A stretch of 64,000 nucleotides of DNA. Origin: Ceriagrion tenellum. Lineage: Eukaryota > Arthropoda > Insecta > Odonata > Coenagrionidae. Numbering within the stretch: the stretch's first letter is position 1; every line of letters begins with the position of its first letter. The translations under genes were made by a program, and so were the position numbers. This document shows positions 32,318 to 43,640 of this stretch, one piece after another. The stretch is taken from assembly GCA_963169105.1 (NCBI GenBank), contig OY720642.1, positions 77,478,716 through 77,542,715 on the forward strand, in the 5' to 3' direction. The notes beneath the pieces are model-generated. The model was not told the origin of the DNA, did no database searches, and saw only the letters and a program-made list of their open reading frames with translations.

Positions 32318-33770
32318 CATAAATAAATAAAAGGGTAGCGAAATCAACACGGGGTCTCCTCCGGAACAAAATTTGCATGGCTACCGGCTTGTCAATAGCC
32401 GAGTCGTCCCTCGTCTGCAGCCCTCAAAACTTTATTGCAAAGCAGATTTGGACGGGGTGGAGATCTCAAATAAACCCAATCGTGCGGGCTCATTTTATCC
32501 CGAGCTTCAGTATGGGGATGTATATTTAATAAGGTTGGAAAAATAAAGTTAGCGAAGATTTTTTTAAACCTAGTAGTTATAGTCGAAGAAGAGAATTTCC
32601 GGCTGTTCCGGAATTTTCACTAGAACGGATCACAGAAACAGGTGATAAATAAGGGGCAAAAAGGGACTAAGTCCCTTTTTTATAACTTGAGGTTATAACT
32701 TGAGGCTGCTTAAGTGATAAAATGCCCAGTTTAATAATGTCTGGATAACGTAAATGCGGCAATATGAGATAGCCTTTTCGTAAACTTTCGTAAACTGAGA
32801 GTTCTGGTTTTATATTTTATAGCATACCATAATTCAGTTTACGTAAGCGTCATCAATAAGAGAAAGTGTTCACTTTGGTAAACATCCTTAGGAAATATCT
32901 AACCAGGAATTGTAAAATTAGACTTAAGGTTGTATTCATATGTTTAGCCCGGGTCTAAAGACGCTGGTCAGGCGCTTCGATGAACCCGGTATTTACATAA
33001 GCAATCGTAAAATAGCCAAATTATCACAATATTTAGAATACAAAGTATTTAAATCCGTAGCATATTGAATAATCCATCTAAGTTAAAACTAACAGCGAGT
33101 CGTAAAATAAGTATTAGCCCCATTGGAATCCTCACTAAGACCCGGACTATATATAAAACTCCCCAACCCGGATTTAAATTGAAATGTGTTAATAGGTCTA
33201 TTAGAGCTCCAAAGAATCTAGCCCGTGAGTTTTACCACTACGTCTGCGTATCAGAAGATTCTCCCACGCAGAAGAAGAGCGGGGAAATAAATATAATATG
33301 AACAAGACTTTTAAATATAGACTGTCTAATCAAATTAATGTATTTACAATATATTCACCATTTCCCGGCGCTGCAATAAAAGAAAAAATACATTCAGCAA
33401 GAGTAAAATGAGTAGTCATCCTCCCAAAAGGGAAATAAAAAGGGAAAAACATGAACTTCGTACACGGAAGTTCATGATTTTTAGCATACAATCATAAGAT
33501 AAGCTTCTGAATTTTTAGTCGAAATCATAAAAAGCCAAGACGCAAAAAATTAACACAATATACCATTTTAGCGATAGTGGAAGTACATTGTATTAGTTGA
33601 TGCACTGAGAGTAGCAGAGCCATAAAAGTAATTTTGATGGAAAAAGATTATTTAAAACCAGAGTCATCAACCTTGGCGGTCTGTCTGCAGGGTGAAAATA
33701 TCACTAAGTAGTATACAGTGGGCTTATAGAGGTTTACACACACTCAGGTTTCATTCTGTAGGCTAAAATA
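32318..33770. other. Intergenic with minor hairpins
   Basis: AAAAAGGGACT, one base, then AGTCCCTTTTT at 32658-32680. TTATAACTTGAGG occurs twice in tandem at 32680-32705. CATGAACTTC and its complement lie at 33450-33476 with a 7-base loop. The 78-codon frame at 33065-33301 shows no recognised domain. Nothing else is supported. Confidence 0.6.
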
Positions 33771-34538
33771 GATTTGCTAGAAATTTCTAGGAGTATATTT
33801 TAATAGGGTATGGCTAATTTTTGTGATGAGCATGATTGAAGGCAAAATAAAGGGAAAAGTCTCCAGGAAGACCGAAGAATAAGTTAATGGGCCAAATAAG
33901 AGAAAAGTACCAGTATTTTTTGATAAGGAAAATGGGAGGAATGATTGTATCACGGGGTGAACATTGAAATTATTGAACCGAGGGACGATTTAATGTACCT
34001 GGGCCAAATGCTTGTGATTGTAGGTAAGATATATGCAGAGGCGTACAAATGCTAAAAGTCCTGAGAAATAGGTGAAGAATACCAAGGATTCAAGGAGGAA
34101 TATAATGGATGAAGAACATGATTGAAGGTAAAATAGAGGGAAAAGTCCCCAGAGGAAGACCCAGGAATAAGTTCATGAGCCAAATAAAGAGGAAAGTACA
34201 CAGGAAGATATACCAGGAGGAAAGGGAACTAGCATTGAATAGGAAAGGGTAGAGGGCTGAAGTCAACCAATTTTAGGATTGAACAACCAATCTTAAGATT
34301 GAACAACCAATAAATAGGAAAAATTACAGGCATCAAGATGAATTCGGACATAAACCTAAGAATCTCCAGTCAGTAAGCGAACACACATTTAATACACAGC
34401 GTTATTTTCCAAGAAAATTTGCCAAGTCTGAAATTCATCATACCAATTCACCAGAGTTGAAGTTGAAATACACAAGTGCAATGTTTCTATATCAGATGAT
34501 GTATTACTAATCTAACGACAAAGTGATATTCAGGTTGC
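33771..34538 (+). repeat. Repeat R4, copy split by LINE insertion
   Basis: The left part (33771-33819) and right part (34320-34538) align to consecutive sequence in 32053-32317. The interruption lies between TATGG(A)CTAA and AAATTAC. A short AATT-like duplication at the junction is plausible. Confidence 0.85.
33820..34319 (+). mobile_element. Two LINE A tails inserted in R4
   Basis: A first partial tail starts at GAGCATGATTGAAGGCAAAA (33828) and degenerates after about 33925. A second starts at GAAGAACATGATTGAAGG near 34108 and reaches the family 3' end. There, GGATTGAACAACCAATCTTA is followed by a repeated ATTGAACAACCAAT, so the terminal hairpin motif is duplicated. Stops and frameshifts throughout. 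Confidence 0.8.
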
Positions 34539-35895
34539 AATTCATCTCAGCAGTTAACCACCTTTCAATAGTACAAAGATAGCACAGTCACCAGTGGATA
34601 AATGTAGATCTGACTGATGTAAGAGAAGATTTGCATATTCATGTCACTCGGCACACTTATAACAGTACATTTATCATTATTAATAAGTTAGCAAATTTGA
34701 TTCAAGTGAGTCGATACTGGAACGATAATGGCACATGAAAGATGGGAGCAACAGATTATTCCGTACGTAAAGCAAGCAAGACTCCAAACCGGTTTGACGA
34801 CTCGCCGAGAGAATTCTCCGCGCGTTTTAAAGGAATTATTTAGGGATGTTCCGCTTATTTCTTCCACGGTTCAGTCCAGTGCTCTTATAAATGGCCGCAT
34901 TATATGAAACTGACAGGTGACAATACACCCATGAACTCGAGCCGTTAAAACGTGCTTTTAATGCAGAGAGATTTTCCATTGATATGACAGAAAAATACCT
35001 ATGGTTACCTCACCTTAAAAAAATGTATTGCCTGAGCTGATTACCGGAGAAAGAGCCAAGTTTACTTCATCACCTTCTGGCGTTCAGCAATGGACCGTTA
35101 TCGCACACAATCAAGAATGATACACTTCTGCCTTGGTGTGATGTGAAAAAAAAGGATTAAAATTTACAGAAGTTCCACTTTAAAACAAAATTAATGGCAA
35201 TAAAAATGAAAGTGTGACATCAACACATCGTCACTATTGAAAACTGGTTTAAAAAAATTGAAGTTATGACAATTCTGATTACTTGCAGATAAGTAATATC
35301 CACAATATTCGTACCGTATACAAGGGATGAAGTATTTCGATAGTGACATCAGCGAATAAGGCATAAAAATTAGCAGAAACGAAGCAATATTTTAAAGCGA
35401 TTACTAAAATAAAAAATTATGTTTAGATTATTTAAACATATATAGTATTCAAACTGAAAACTCTACCAACCTGAGGAACCGAGCACGAAGCGAACACATG
35501 ACCAATGTTATTACAAACTTGCGAACGTTCATGGATAAAAAGTTGCCAACTGAATTATAATTTCACTCAGTTTACTTGTTACCTATCCTTGTGGTTCAAA
35601 TGAAACCGGAATACCGAAAGCTTTACTAGAGTTAAATGAAACACAAAGTAGAAGACATTAATGCAGTGTTTAAATTCAAATTTCCCCTGACGCTGTTAAC
35701 CCAGAAAAGAGTGTACCAGAAGTATCTGTCTTTTGCCTTGTGGATATTTATGAATGTCAGCTTAATAACGAAAACTCTAAATTAAAAACGTGAACTGAGG
35801 CATTTAAATGCATTGATAAAACCAAAGAGACTTTATGCATCCGAATTCCGCGCATTAGACACAGGAAAATAAGATTTAACAGGAAAGAAATAAAT
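34539..35895. other. Intergenic, nothing recognised
   Basis: AT-rich DNA without repeat partners or credible frames. Confidence 0.5.
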
Positions 35896-36345
35896 AATTA
35901 TAATACGTAATATTCGAAGTCCAAAGCTTGAGAATAGAAAAATGGTAGTACGAATCAGCAAGGAACTTTAAGAACAAATGGCGAAAGTAATTTATATAAC
36001 GAGAAAGACTAGAATAGCCTTACTTGGCCATCTGGACAGAATAGAAACGAAAAGACTGACTGAACAAGTATTTGTTTTCTACGCCAAAACATGAAAACAC
36101 GAATGGCGAAGGTGGCGCAAGAATGGACAAGTCTAAATGAATATAATATAATAGAGGATGAATTAGGAAACCAAAATGAAGTCAAGTTTAAAATTCATAA
36201 CAAGCAGGGTTTCCAGGATAAGATTAAAAATAGATGAACAGAGAAATGGGTAGAAAAATAGAACCGCAACAAAGAGAAAGAATTAAAAAATACTGGAAGG
36301 ATAGCAACGAGAAAGACAGAAAGGGAATGGAGATTAAGAAAACGC
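35896..36345 (+). mobile_element. Degraded LINE C-terminal region (another family)
   Basis: A translation with frameshifts gives RKTRIALLGHLDRIETKRL then TEQVFVFYA, W and WTSLNEYNIIEDELGN. This is the LGH-R motif and following region seen C-terminal to the RT of some insect LINEs. Several stops break it. Confidence 0.55.
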
Positions 36346-36379
36346 AATCTTAGGCGGTACTTGTATAGCTGCTCAATAT

Positions 36380-36807
36380 AGGGGGTTTTTGGAGCGTAGC
36401 ACTCTATCGATCGGAAACATGGAGAATTGGAAAAGCTAACCAGAAAAAATTAGAAGCTTGCGAAATCTGGTGCTGGGGGAGGATGCTGAAGATAAAATGG
36501 ACACGTAAAATAAGAAATGATGAAGTGTACAGAAGAGTAGAAGAGGAATGGATCATAGGGAACACCATACAAAAAAGAAGAAACTGGTGGATAGGCACAC
36601 TTCGAAACACAATGGGTTTGAGAAGAACATAATTTAAGGTGAAGTGCAAGGAATAGTCCCCAGAGGAAAACCCAGGAATGAGTTAATGGACAAAATAAAG
36701 AACTAAGTACATGGGAAGAGATACCAGGAGGTAAGGGAACTAGCATTAGAAAGGGAAAGGTGGAGGGCTACAGTCAACCAATCTTAGGATTGAACAACCA
36801 ATGAATG
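36380..36807 (+). mobile_element. LINE family A C-terminal fragment
   Basis: Starts at the VALYRSETW-like tract (36390). It continues through EIWCWGRMLKIKW, KIRNDEVYRRVEEE and RRNWW, then a frameshift, and ends at the family 3' terminus TCAACCAATCTTAGGATTG. The mutations are private to this copy (for example GGG for AGG in the CWRRM motif), indicating independent decay. Confidence 0.9.
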
Positions 36808-37014
36808 AACTGGAAGAAAATCCAGAATGTCAGCAAGATTTTCATCGAACTTTTCAATGCCAAATGACACAATTATCGCTATCAAGGAAACTTTAAAGCA
36901 CATTCAAATAACTGCGCAACTGGCCACGCAGTGACGTTTAACGGAGTCACCGCTAGCGAACACACAATTCTATGAAAGTCTAATTGAATAAAATAATTCG
37001 ATGGGACTATTGTT

Positions 37015-37088
37015 CGAGAGTAACTGTTCAGAGCACTCGGCTCGATGTCAAGGGGCCTGAGTTCAAATCCCAGTTCAGATCAATCAGT
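37015..37088 (+). mobile_element. tRNA-like SINE head
   Basis: AGAGCACTCGGCTCGATGTC followed by GAGTTCAAATCCCAG resembles a tRNA anticodon-to-T-arm region with a B-box. The 5' part and acceptor pairing are poor. Confidence 0.5.
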
Positions 37089-37119
37089 TTTTTACTTTGA
37101 ATTTGCTCAATTTCAAGCA

Positions 37120-37325
37120 CAAGAGAGACAATTATTTCCATTTCCTCTCCCGGGATTCGGCCGCGTCATTGTTTTTCTGACAAAATTTCTCCTCCTCTCC
37201 TGAAGGTGTATTCAGGTCAAAGATGACTGCGATCATCATCGACCTAAAGGTCAGAAAAACAAAGACGCGGCCGAATACCGGGAGAGGAAATGGAAAGAAT
37301 ACCTGCTCGCCACGGAAACCTTAAG
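37120..37325. mobile_element. Giant hairpin (44-bp arms), same family as 31.2 kb
   Basis: The arms 37138-37181 and 37250-37293 are reverse complements with two mismatches (block GACGCGGCCGAAT). The 68-base interior starts with AATTTCTCCTCCTCTCC, again matching the 31-kb copy. After the right arm comes AATACCTGCTCGCC, which is the complement of the region before the left arm at 31 kb. The consensus unit is therefore longer than either hairpin. Confidence 0.85.
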
Positions 37326-38793
37326 CAGAACAAGACTCATTATAGTAGGTTATAGTAGGAGGCTACCGCCATATGGGGTACACGTTTGCGCCTTAACTTA
37401 TAGGTTGGGAAGGATTTTAATGCATATCGAACAAGGATGCATAGGATCTTGTCATAGGAATTAGCTCACCTATATCCGAGGGCGCTAATGTTTAAATTCC
37501 TATCCGACGAACAAACAACTGCTATGACTCAAGAATGGATGGCATTTGCACAGAAAAATGAACGACACTGCTTGGATTCGTTCCCGGATCTTTGGGGGGG
37601 GGGGAAGCCAATATTCAAGCTCCACACCCCTCACATGCCCATGAGCTTTCAGCAAAGTTAATTTATGGCTCCCATTAGGAAAGTGTACATTTCGTAAACG
37701 TTCCATTTTTCACACTTAGGTGAGTAAACTTTTTTTTTGCAAGTTAATGAATTTTTCGCATGCCAATGCTCGCAGATGGTTGAACATCGGAGGAGACGAG
37801 AGGGCGGAGTTGCGCTACGAGAAAAGGAAGAAAGGACTGAAAGAGTAACCCCCCCCCCCCGTGTCTTCTGACTTCCCTTTTTCCAAGCCAATGGTAGACG
37901 GAATCTCGGAAAGCGGGGAAAGATAAAAATACTATTTGATTAATTAGTCTGATGGGCGGGCTGAAGGAGTGTCGAAATGTCGTGAGCGACCCGCGATCAA
38001 AATAAAATAAAAAAAGACGGGTGAGATTTCGAAGGGGAGGATATAGCCATTAAAAATCAGCCCCCTCCGATCAGATTTACGGGAAGATTTTTTGGAAAAG
38101 TGAAAAAAAGGAGTGATTGAGCCATCCCGAATGGAGACCATTGGGTAGGGAATGGATAGCAATCAATCCTTCTGAGTTTTTAAATGGGTTCGCGGAGATA
38201 GTAAGAAGCGCGGGGGAGGTCGGGTTAATTCTTTTTTCAAGAGTGTGAGGGGGGGTTGGAAAATCACTTTAAAAGTTGGGTCCTCGGCACGCTCAGGTGA
38301 CTCGTGGTTTCATATGAAATGAGCGATAAAGCAGTTGCACAAAGGTTTAAAAGAATGAGGTGTTAAATCCTCAAGCTCTATCTGAGCCAAGGTAATTATA
38401 AAAGATTGATCAGATTGCAGGATTCCGATCGAGGCTAAAAATGCTTTTCCTTCTTGAAAAAAATACTCAGGAAATTTAAATTAATTTCATCACAGTCCCT
38501 TGGAACCCCACACGAACTGACGTCCCGGAAGGAAACAACGTCCACGCAAAATTAAGTTACACATTCACCGGCGAAGGACTTTACTAAGTAATAGGACGAC
38601 AGCTTACAAATTAACCATTCCGTTGACTATCGATTATTAAGGAGAAATTTATTCAAAATCGTTTCTCACCTAAACGTATCATTTAGAGCGAATTCTACGC
38701 GAGGTCCATACAAGCACACTGTGAATCACCAGCAAAAAAATAACTCCAAAAGTGTTAATCTGATGAGATTACCTTCGATGAAAATGAGGAGAG
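37326..38793. other. Intergenic with homopolymer runs
   Basis: A run of 12 or more Gs at 37597-37609 and of 13 or so Cs at 37849-37861. The region 37940-38260 is purine-rich. No frame with a known domain. Confidence 0.6.
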
Positions 38794-38796
38794 TAA

Positions 38797-38996
38797 AGCC
38801 CGCTCTACACGGTACATTTTATTGTACAAACGAATGCATGCACTCCTGAATGAGGAAAACTGTACCTTGTAAATCAGCAAATTGTATGATTGTCTGAATG
38901 ACTGAACGGGAAATAGAACCGGCTCTAATTAAATTCGTTTTCTTGCCAAATCTATGATACGTTTGTACCATAAAATGTATCGAGTAAAGCGGCCTT
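38797..38996. mobile_element. PIF/Harbinger-like MITE, copy 2
   Basis: A 200-bp element between TAA at 38794-38796 and TAA at 38997-38999. The ends are inverted: AGCCCGCTCTACACGG at the left, and AAGGCCGCTTTACTCG when the right end is read on the other strand. Inner TTTTATTGTACAAACGAAT mirrors CGTTTGTACCATAAAATG. Same family as 11720-11923, though internally rearranged or inverted relative to it. Confidence 0.85.
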
Positions 38997-39884
38997 TAAG
39001 GTGGAAAACTCTTTCACGAGCTTATCTCTTGAATCATCATCACAAACCATCGAAATAAAACTCTACCATACATAGGATCCGTCCACAAAAACTCGCGCGA
39101 AGAACTCAGTTGACTCCGAGACGAGTGCAGTAGGTATACAAAAATGCTTCAGCGAGTACACACTAAGCGAAAACTCAGTCTTTCGCTTTGATCAGAGTGA
39201 AAAATAAAAAACAACCAATTTTAGGAAATGTCTACAAAGAGGCGCAAGCCTGGCTATAATTTTTCCCTGATTAACTTTTCAAAAGGAATAGGAAAACACC
39301 AAAGATCAAGCAGACAGGAGTAATTAGAAACGGGAAGTTATGCGAAAAAGCCGAAGAAGAAAGGAAACTATAAAACAGCTTACGCAAAAAAAAGTACACG
39401 ATGAAATGTAAACACCTTGGGATACATTGGGTCCGTTATAACCATGCAAGAGAGATGAAGAGATGGGAAAGTCCCACGAGAAAGACCAAGAGACAAGTAA
39501 CAAGGAAAAACAGTGAGGTATCTAATAATGAAGAAATTCAGGGAAGGAAAGGGGTTAGGATAGATACAATTGAGTTTTACGGATGAAAGTCGTGTAATGC
39601 TGTTGCAGATGTCGTATTCAAGAAGAGTCACCTCCTATCAGGTATCCAACTGATGCTGAAACCCAACGCCTTGGCCAACGGCAGGATTAAACCAGTGACC
39701 AATGTCTAATTACGTAGACAAACCTGACCTGGAATCTCATCTCTCAAGACAGCTCTCGACAAACACGACGCGAAGTCAATATGTTCAATCGTTCCTCGAA
39801 AAAAAAGTATCAAACTACATTCGCTTTTTCAAAACCGGAAGACCGCTACATCACCATCCGTAGTCATCAATGGAAACGTTGGTA

Positions 39885-40250
39885 ATCTGCAGCTCTCCAC
39901 TCCCTTTTCCTATCAGCCAACCATTTCAGTCCCACAAAATTATTCAAGTTGATGGTCCAATGTGTTCCATTCTTGATCTTCATCCGTAGTCCTTCCCATT
40001 CATTCCTCCTTTTGCCATTGTTATCAATAGGTTGTTCTGCCAATTAATGCGTCCAACAAAAGCGTCTCTCCTTCATCGAAGAGATTTCATAATACCTCTT
40101 TTCCCTCTTACTCTTGGTAAGAATTCTTCAGTGGTGATTCTCTTCATCCTTTTGATCTTTACCAATTTTCGGTTACACCACACTTCAATTGCTACCAATC
40201 TCCTTTCTTGTGCAGGTATTGACGAAGGAACGCTTATAAAAAGGTTACTA
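39885..40250 (-). mobile_element. Degraded LINE C-terminal region
   Basis: The minus strand (40073-40327) encodes EVWCNRKLVKIKRMKRITTE then EEFLPRVRGKRGIMKSL, a diverged relative of the WCWRRMLKIKRTDKI / EVYRRVEEERTI block. The lower end is CTGCAGCTCTCCACTCCC, the complement of the LINE 3' coding end, exactly as at 10967. Confidence 0.75.
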
Positions 40251-40910
40251 GGGTAGTTTTTATAGTTATACCCATGAGCAATTACATATCTACAAAATGT
40301 CGTGAATCCCATAAGAGATACAACCAAATGTTTGTTATAAACCGATTAAGGAGGAGATACACAAATATATCAATTAACATTACTTTGCTGATTATCAAAT
40401 ATATCAATTAACAATTATTAATTAGTTATATTTTACATATAAAAGTGAAAAAGTTACATTTACAGATATATTTTTTTAATTTACTACTATTTTAACACCA
40501 AACCTTATGGCGTATACGATATATATTTAGTAATAGGTCTATCAAGCACACAAATTTTTATTCTGAATCGGAAAGAGTTAATTCCATATTATAATAATGG
40601 TGGCTAACAAGTATCAAGGAGTCACGCTGAGTTATAAGTCCGAAAACAATATATGAATATAACTTCACACCTGAACTTCGAATACGACGCCGAGAACTCA
40701 AGTGATAAATTATTTCAATTAAGTCAAAAATGAAGTATATATAAATCTTATTATATATACAAATATATAATAAGTATAAATATATATCTTAAATGTCGAT
40801 TTCCATCGGATATAGAGATGTTCTCAATGAAATGTAGCTCAAGATCTTTTTTAAGTTAAAAAATTATTAAAATGGGCTCTTGATGCCCCACGATTACTGC
40901 TCCAGCCACC
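40251..40910. other. Very AT-rich DNA
   Basis: Contains a perfect 12-bp hairpin, CTTATTATATAT / ATATATAATAAG, at 40747-40774. No genes or repeat copies recognised. Confidence 0.6.
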
Positions 40911-41397
40911 TTAAGTTAGTTTGAGCGAAACATCATTTCACCTACATATCAATGAATTTGGTCACATTTTAACGAAGAATATAAGAATAACGAAGAATAA
41001 AAAGAAGAAGAATAAGAAGAAGAAGAAGAAAAAAAGAACTCTTCCAATAATACCAAAATATCAGTCCCTTACCGAACTACTTTTCGATATTTTTCACAAA
41101 TTATACCTGCCCTTTTACACGGGAAATGATAGGTGCACACATTCCAGAGAGACCTTATTTTAAAAAATTAGGCATTTCTAAAACCTAGATCTCGTCAACA
41201 AGATTAACAAGGTGTAGTTTATATTTTTTCTCGACTATTTTTTAAAATAAATCATATTGTCACAGTAGTCATTTTTTCAGGATCGCAAAATACCATTGTT
41301 GTGAAGAATTTTTGAACGTATGGCGTGAAAAAAATAAGTCAAATCAAAGATTTATGTAGATTGTAAATGATAAGTATAACTTAGTCTTTCCACATAG
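40911..41397 (+). repeat. Dispersed repeat T, copy 5
   Basis: Starts GTTAGTTTGAGCGAAACATC and ends ATAAGTATAACTTAGTC. A GAA/AAG microsatellite (about 41002-41040) has expanded inside it, making it longer than the other copies. Confidence 0.85.
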
Positions 41398-42084
41398 AGT
41401 ACGTGTCCACAGCCATGTATAAGTATATTATTGAACTATGTATTAATAAAATATTATTTGATTCATGTTTCCAATAGCTGCTTAAGAGGACGCATCATAC
41501 CCTGCGGTAAGGATTAGTTCTGTCAAAAATCCACAAGATGGCGTTACTCGCACCCAATCGAGGCGTTTTGGTGTCAGGAGTCTCTTACTACAGGATAACT
41601 CTCGCACAAGGCAACAGTTGCTGGTAAGTTGTAGTCTCCGGTGCGTAAGTACAGGCAGCGCTGGCATAAGATCTGTGAGAGAAGACTGAACTACTTGCGT
41701 CACCGTCCGAGCACATCATGGCCGAAAAACATTCAGGTAGCTTGTCGAAATATACCAATTACAGATTTCATCTTACAAACGTGATGACTGCTACTTAGCA
41801 TTCTGACAGAAGATGGATTGATACATCTCCATTAGTTTAAGATATGTCAATAATAATAATTGTTTTTGTAAAAATATACCCGCATCTTGCCGTTTTCCCG
41901 ATGGTTTAATTATGCTCCGGGATAAAATTTTCATATTTCAGATACGAGCCTCCCTTGGCAAAGGTTTATTCTTTATACTATAAAAATTTCAAGTTGATGA
42001 CGTAAGACTTTAACAAAAAATCTGGGGTCAGAAATCATCACAAATTCGACCGGTCGAGCGGGTGTGATGCGTCGCCTTAAATTT
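41398..42084. other. Intergenic, nothing recognised
   Basis: No repeat partner. The 73-codon minus frame at 41482-41703 has no known motif. Confidence 0.5.
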
Positions 42085-42152
42085 AAACGTTTAATTCGAA
42101 TACGGTCCTCATCATGACTAGGTAACTATCTCGCTCGAACTACCTTAATTTC
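42085..42152 (-). repeat. End fragment related to repeat T
   Basis: ATACGGTCC, then TATCTCGCTCGAACTACCTT, matches 2240-2290. Together they define the alternative body attached to the repeat T terminus. Confidence 0.6.
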
Positions 42153-42544
42153 TTTTTCGGCGGTTTTTTGTGTCGGCCTCTGCGCTCCAGCGACTTCAGA
42201 ATACCACGAACATAGTTCTGTAATGTTGGTTGTATTGGATTTGCGAAGTAGCGCATTACGATGTAACTCCATAACATTCCATGCAATTTGTCATGCTACA
42301 GAATTCAACATTACCTTTGAGATTCGAGATAAATGCATTATTATGTGCGATATAATGCTGTATATGTAAACGCAATGCGACGAAATTTATACAATATAAT
42401 ACATTTTATAACCTGCAATTAAATATGGACGATACAAAACGATGCCATTCGACATGCAACATGAAACGATAATAATGAATTTTTTATTACCAATCAATTC
42501 TCCATACTCATGGAAAATTAGATATTTCTCATTCTTCCTTAGGC

Positions 42545-42870
42545 ACAATACTCCTACGTGGGATTGACCTCATCGGCTGTTGACGCCCATCTTCTTATTT
42601 CACTTGCTAGCGTCTTCCAGTTAGTAATGTTCAGTCTTAAATCCTCTAAGATATCATCTGTACATCTTACCCTAGGTCTCTCATCGTACTTTTACCTGAT
42701 ATCGATCCATTGATTTTCTTCGTCAATTTTGTCTCAATCATGCGTGTTTTGTGACCAAAGCATCGCATTCTTGTTGATTTTCAAGAGAGGAATATAGTCT
42801 CTTCCTCTGTTAGCTCCATCAGTTACACATTTCTCATCGTTCCTTTTTCTCCACAAATCCACATGTTTCC
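42545..42870 (-). mobile_element. LINE C-terminal fragment
   Basis: The minus strand encodes ERPRVRCTDDILEDLRLNI then TNWKTLASEIRRWASTADE without a break across about 40 residues. This is the terminal GRPR..W.DDI...W...A.DR..W pattern of insect LINE proteins. More 5' sequence (42660-42870) is recognisable but frameshifted. Confidence 0.8.
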
Positions 42871-42892
42871 AGCAACAAATTTAGTTAAAATT

Positions 42893-42970
42893 TTTCCTCT
42901 GTGGAAATTCGCACATTTGTACACTGCGGGTGACTCCGCAAAGTTATCCGTGGCTAGTCCCGGTGTACCC
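42893..42970 (+). mobile_element. SINE family A tail fragment
   Basis: TTTTTCCTCTGTGG, then GCGGGTGACTCCGCAAAG and GTGGCTAGTCCCGG, match the tail of the SINE at 25358-25530. The tRNA-like head is missing. It abuts the LINE fragment at 42545-42870. Confidence 0.8.
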
Positions 42971-43339
42971 ATAACTAGAATTTATCTTTCAAATGTTTTA
43001 GGTGTTTAATTGCTTTTCTCCAACTTGCTAACTTCCATGTCTCTCAGCAATATATCAAATCCTGTCTTATTGCTGTTTTGTATTATTATTGAATTTTTTT
43101 GGACAGTTTTAGAGCCTATCATTAGCTACATAGGATATAATTTGATTCATACGACGCAGTTCGATTCTAGAATCGCAATTAGATTCACGCAAATCAATGT
43201 GATACATCTCGTCCTTTGCAATACCAAATTTTTATTACGCAAGAAAAGTTGAGATATGAAAATTGAACAGCCCCGCATGCAAATGTGATGGAATCGCCTG
43301 AGGTGGCGTCAGGGAAGGAGGAACGTTAGGCAGGCGGAA

Positions 43340-43640
43340 TACGGTTGCCGTCTCGTCGTCTCTTAATCGCCGCTCATCTATTCCCCCGAGGAATCGCTCG
43401 CCTTTTGTTTGACTCCCTCCACATCAAGTCGAGCGAGGCTGCCCTTTTTCTTCTACACCTGTTTCTGCCGCGGCGTGGGGATGGGGAGAGGTCATGTGAC
43501 CTCTCCTCCCTCCTCGTGGGCCCGCTTGGTCCGGAAGAAGAGGTCGCATTTTTATTATGGAGGAGACAACAGTGGGCGAAGTGGTGCATGACGGTCCGGT
43601 TTCTCGGACTCAAAAGAGAAAGGGAAAAAGAATAAATAGT
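43340..43640. promoter_or_regulatory. CpG-richer patch with 10-bp palindrome
   Basis: GC- and CpG-rich relative to its neighbours. GGAGAGGTCA, two bases, TGACCTCTCC lies at 43485-43506. Frames are open on both strands (43345-43635 + and 43374-43646 -), as composition predicts. No domain recognised; a promoter or first exon is possible but unproven. Confidence 0.25.

Noticed and set aside
39380..39631. LINE C-terminal remnant at 39.3-39.6 kb
   Set aside because: The peptide REMKRWESPTRKTKRQ hints at a LINE terminus, but no second motif or repeat partner supports it.
40995..41040. Lysine-rich protein domain
   Set aside because: It is the translation of a GAA/AAG microsatellite that expanded inside repeat T copy 5.
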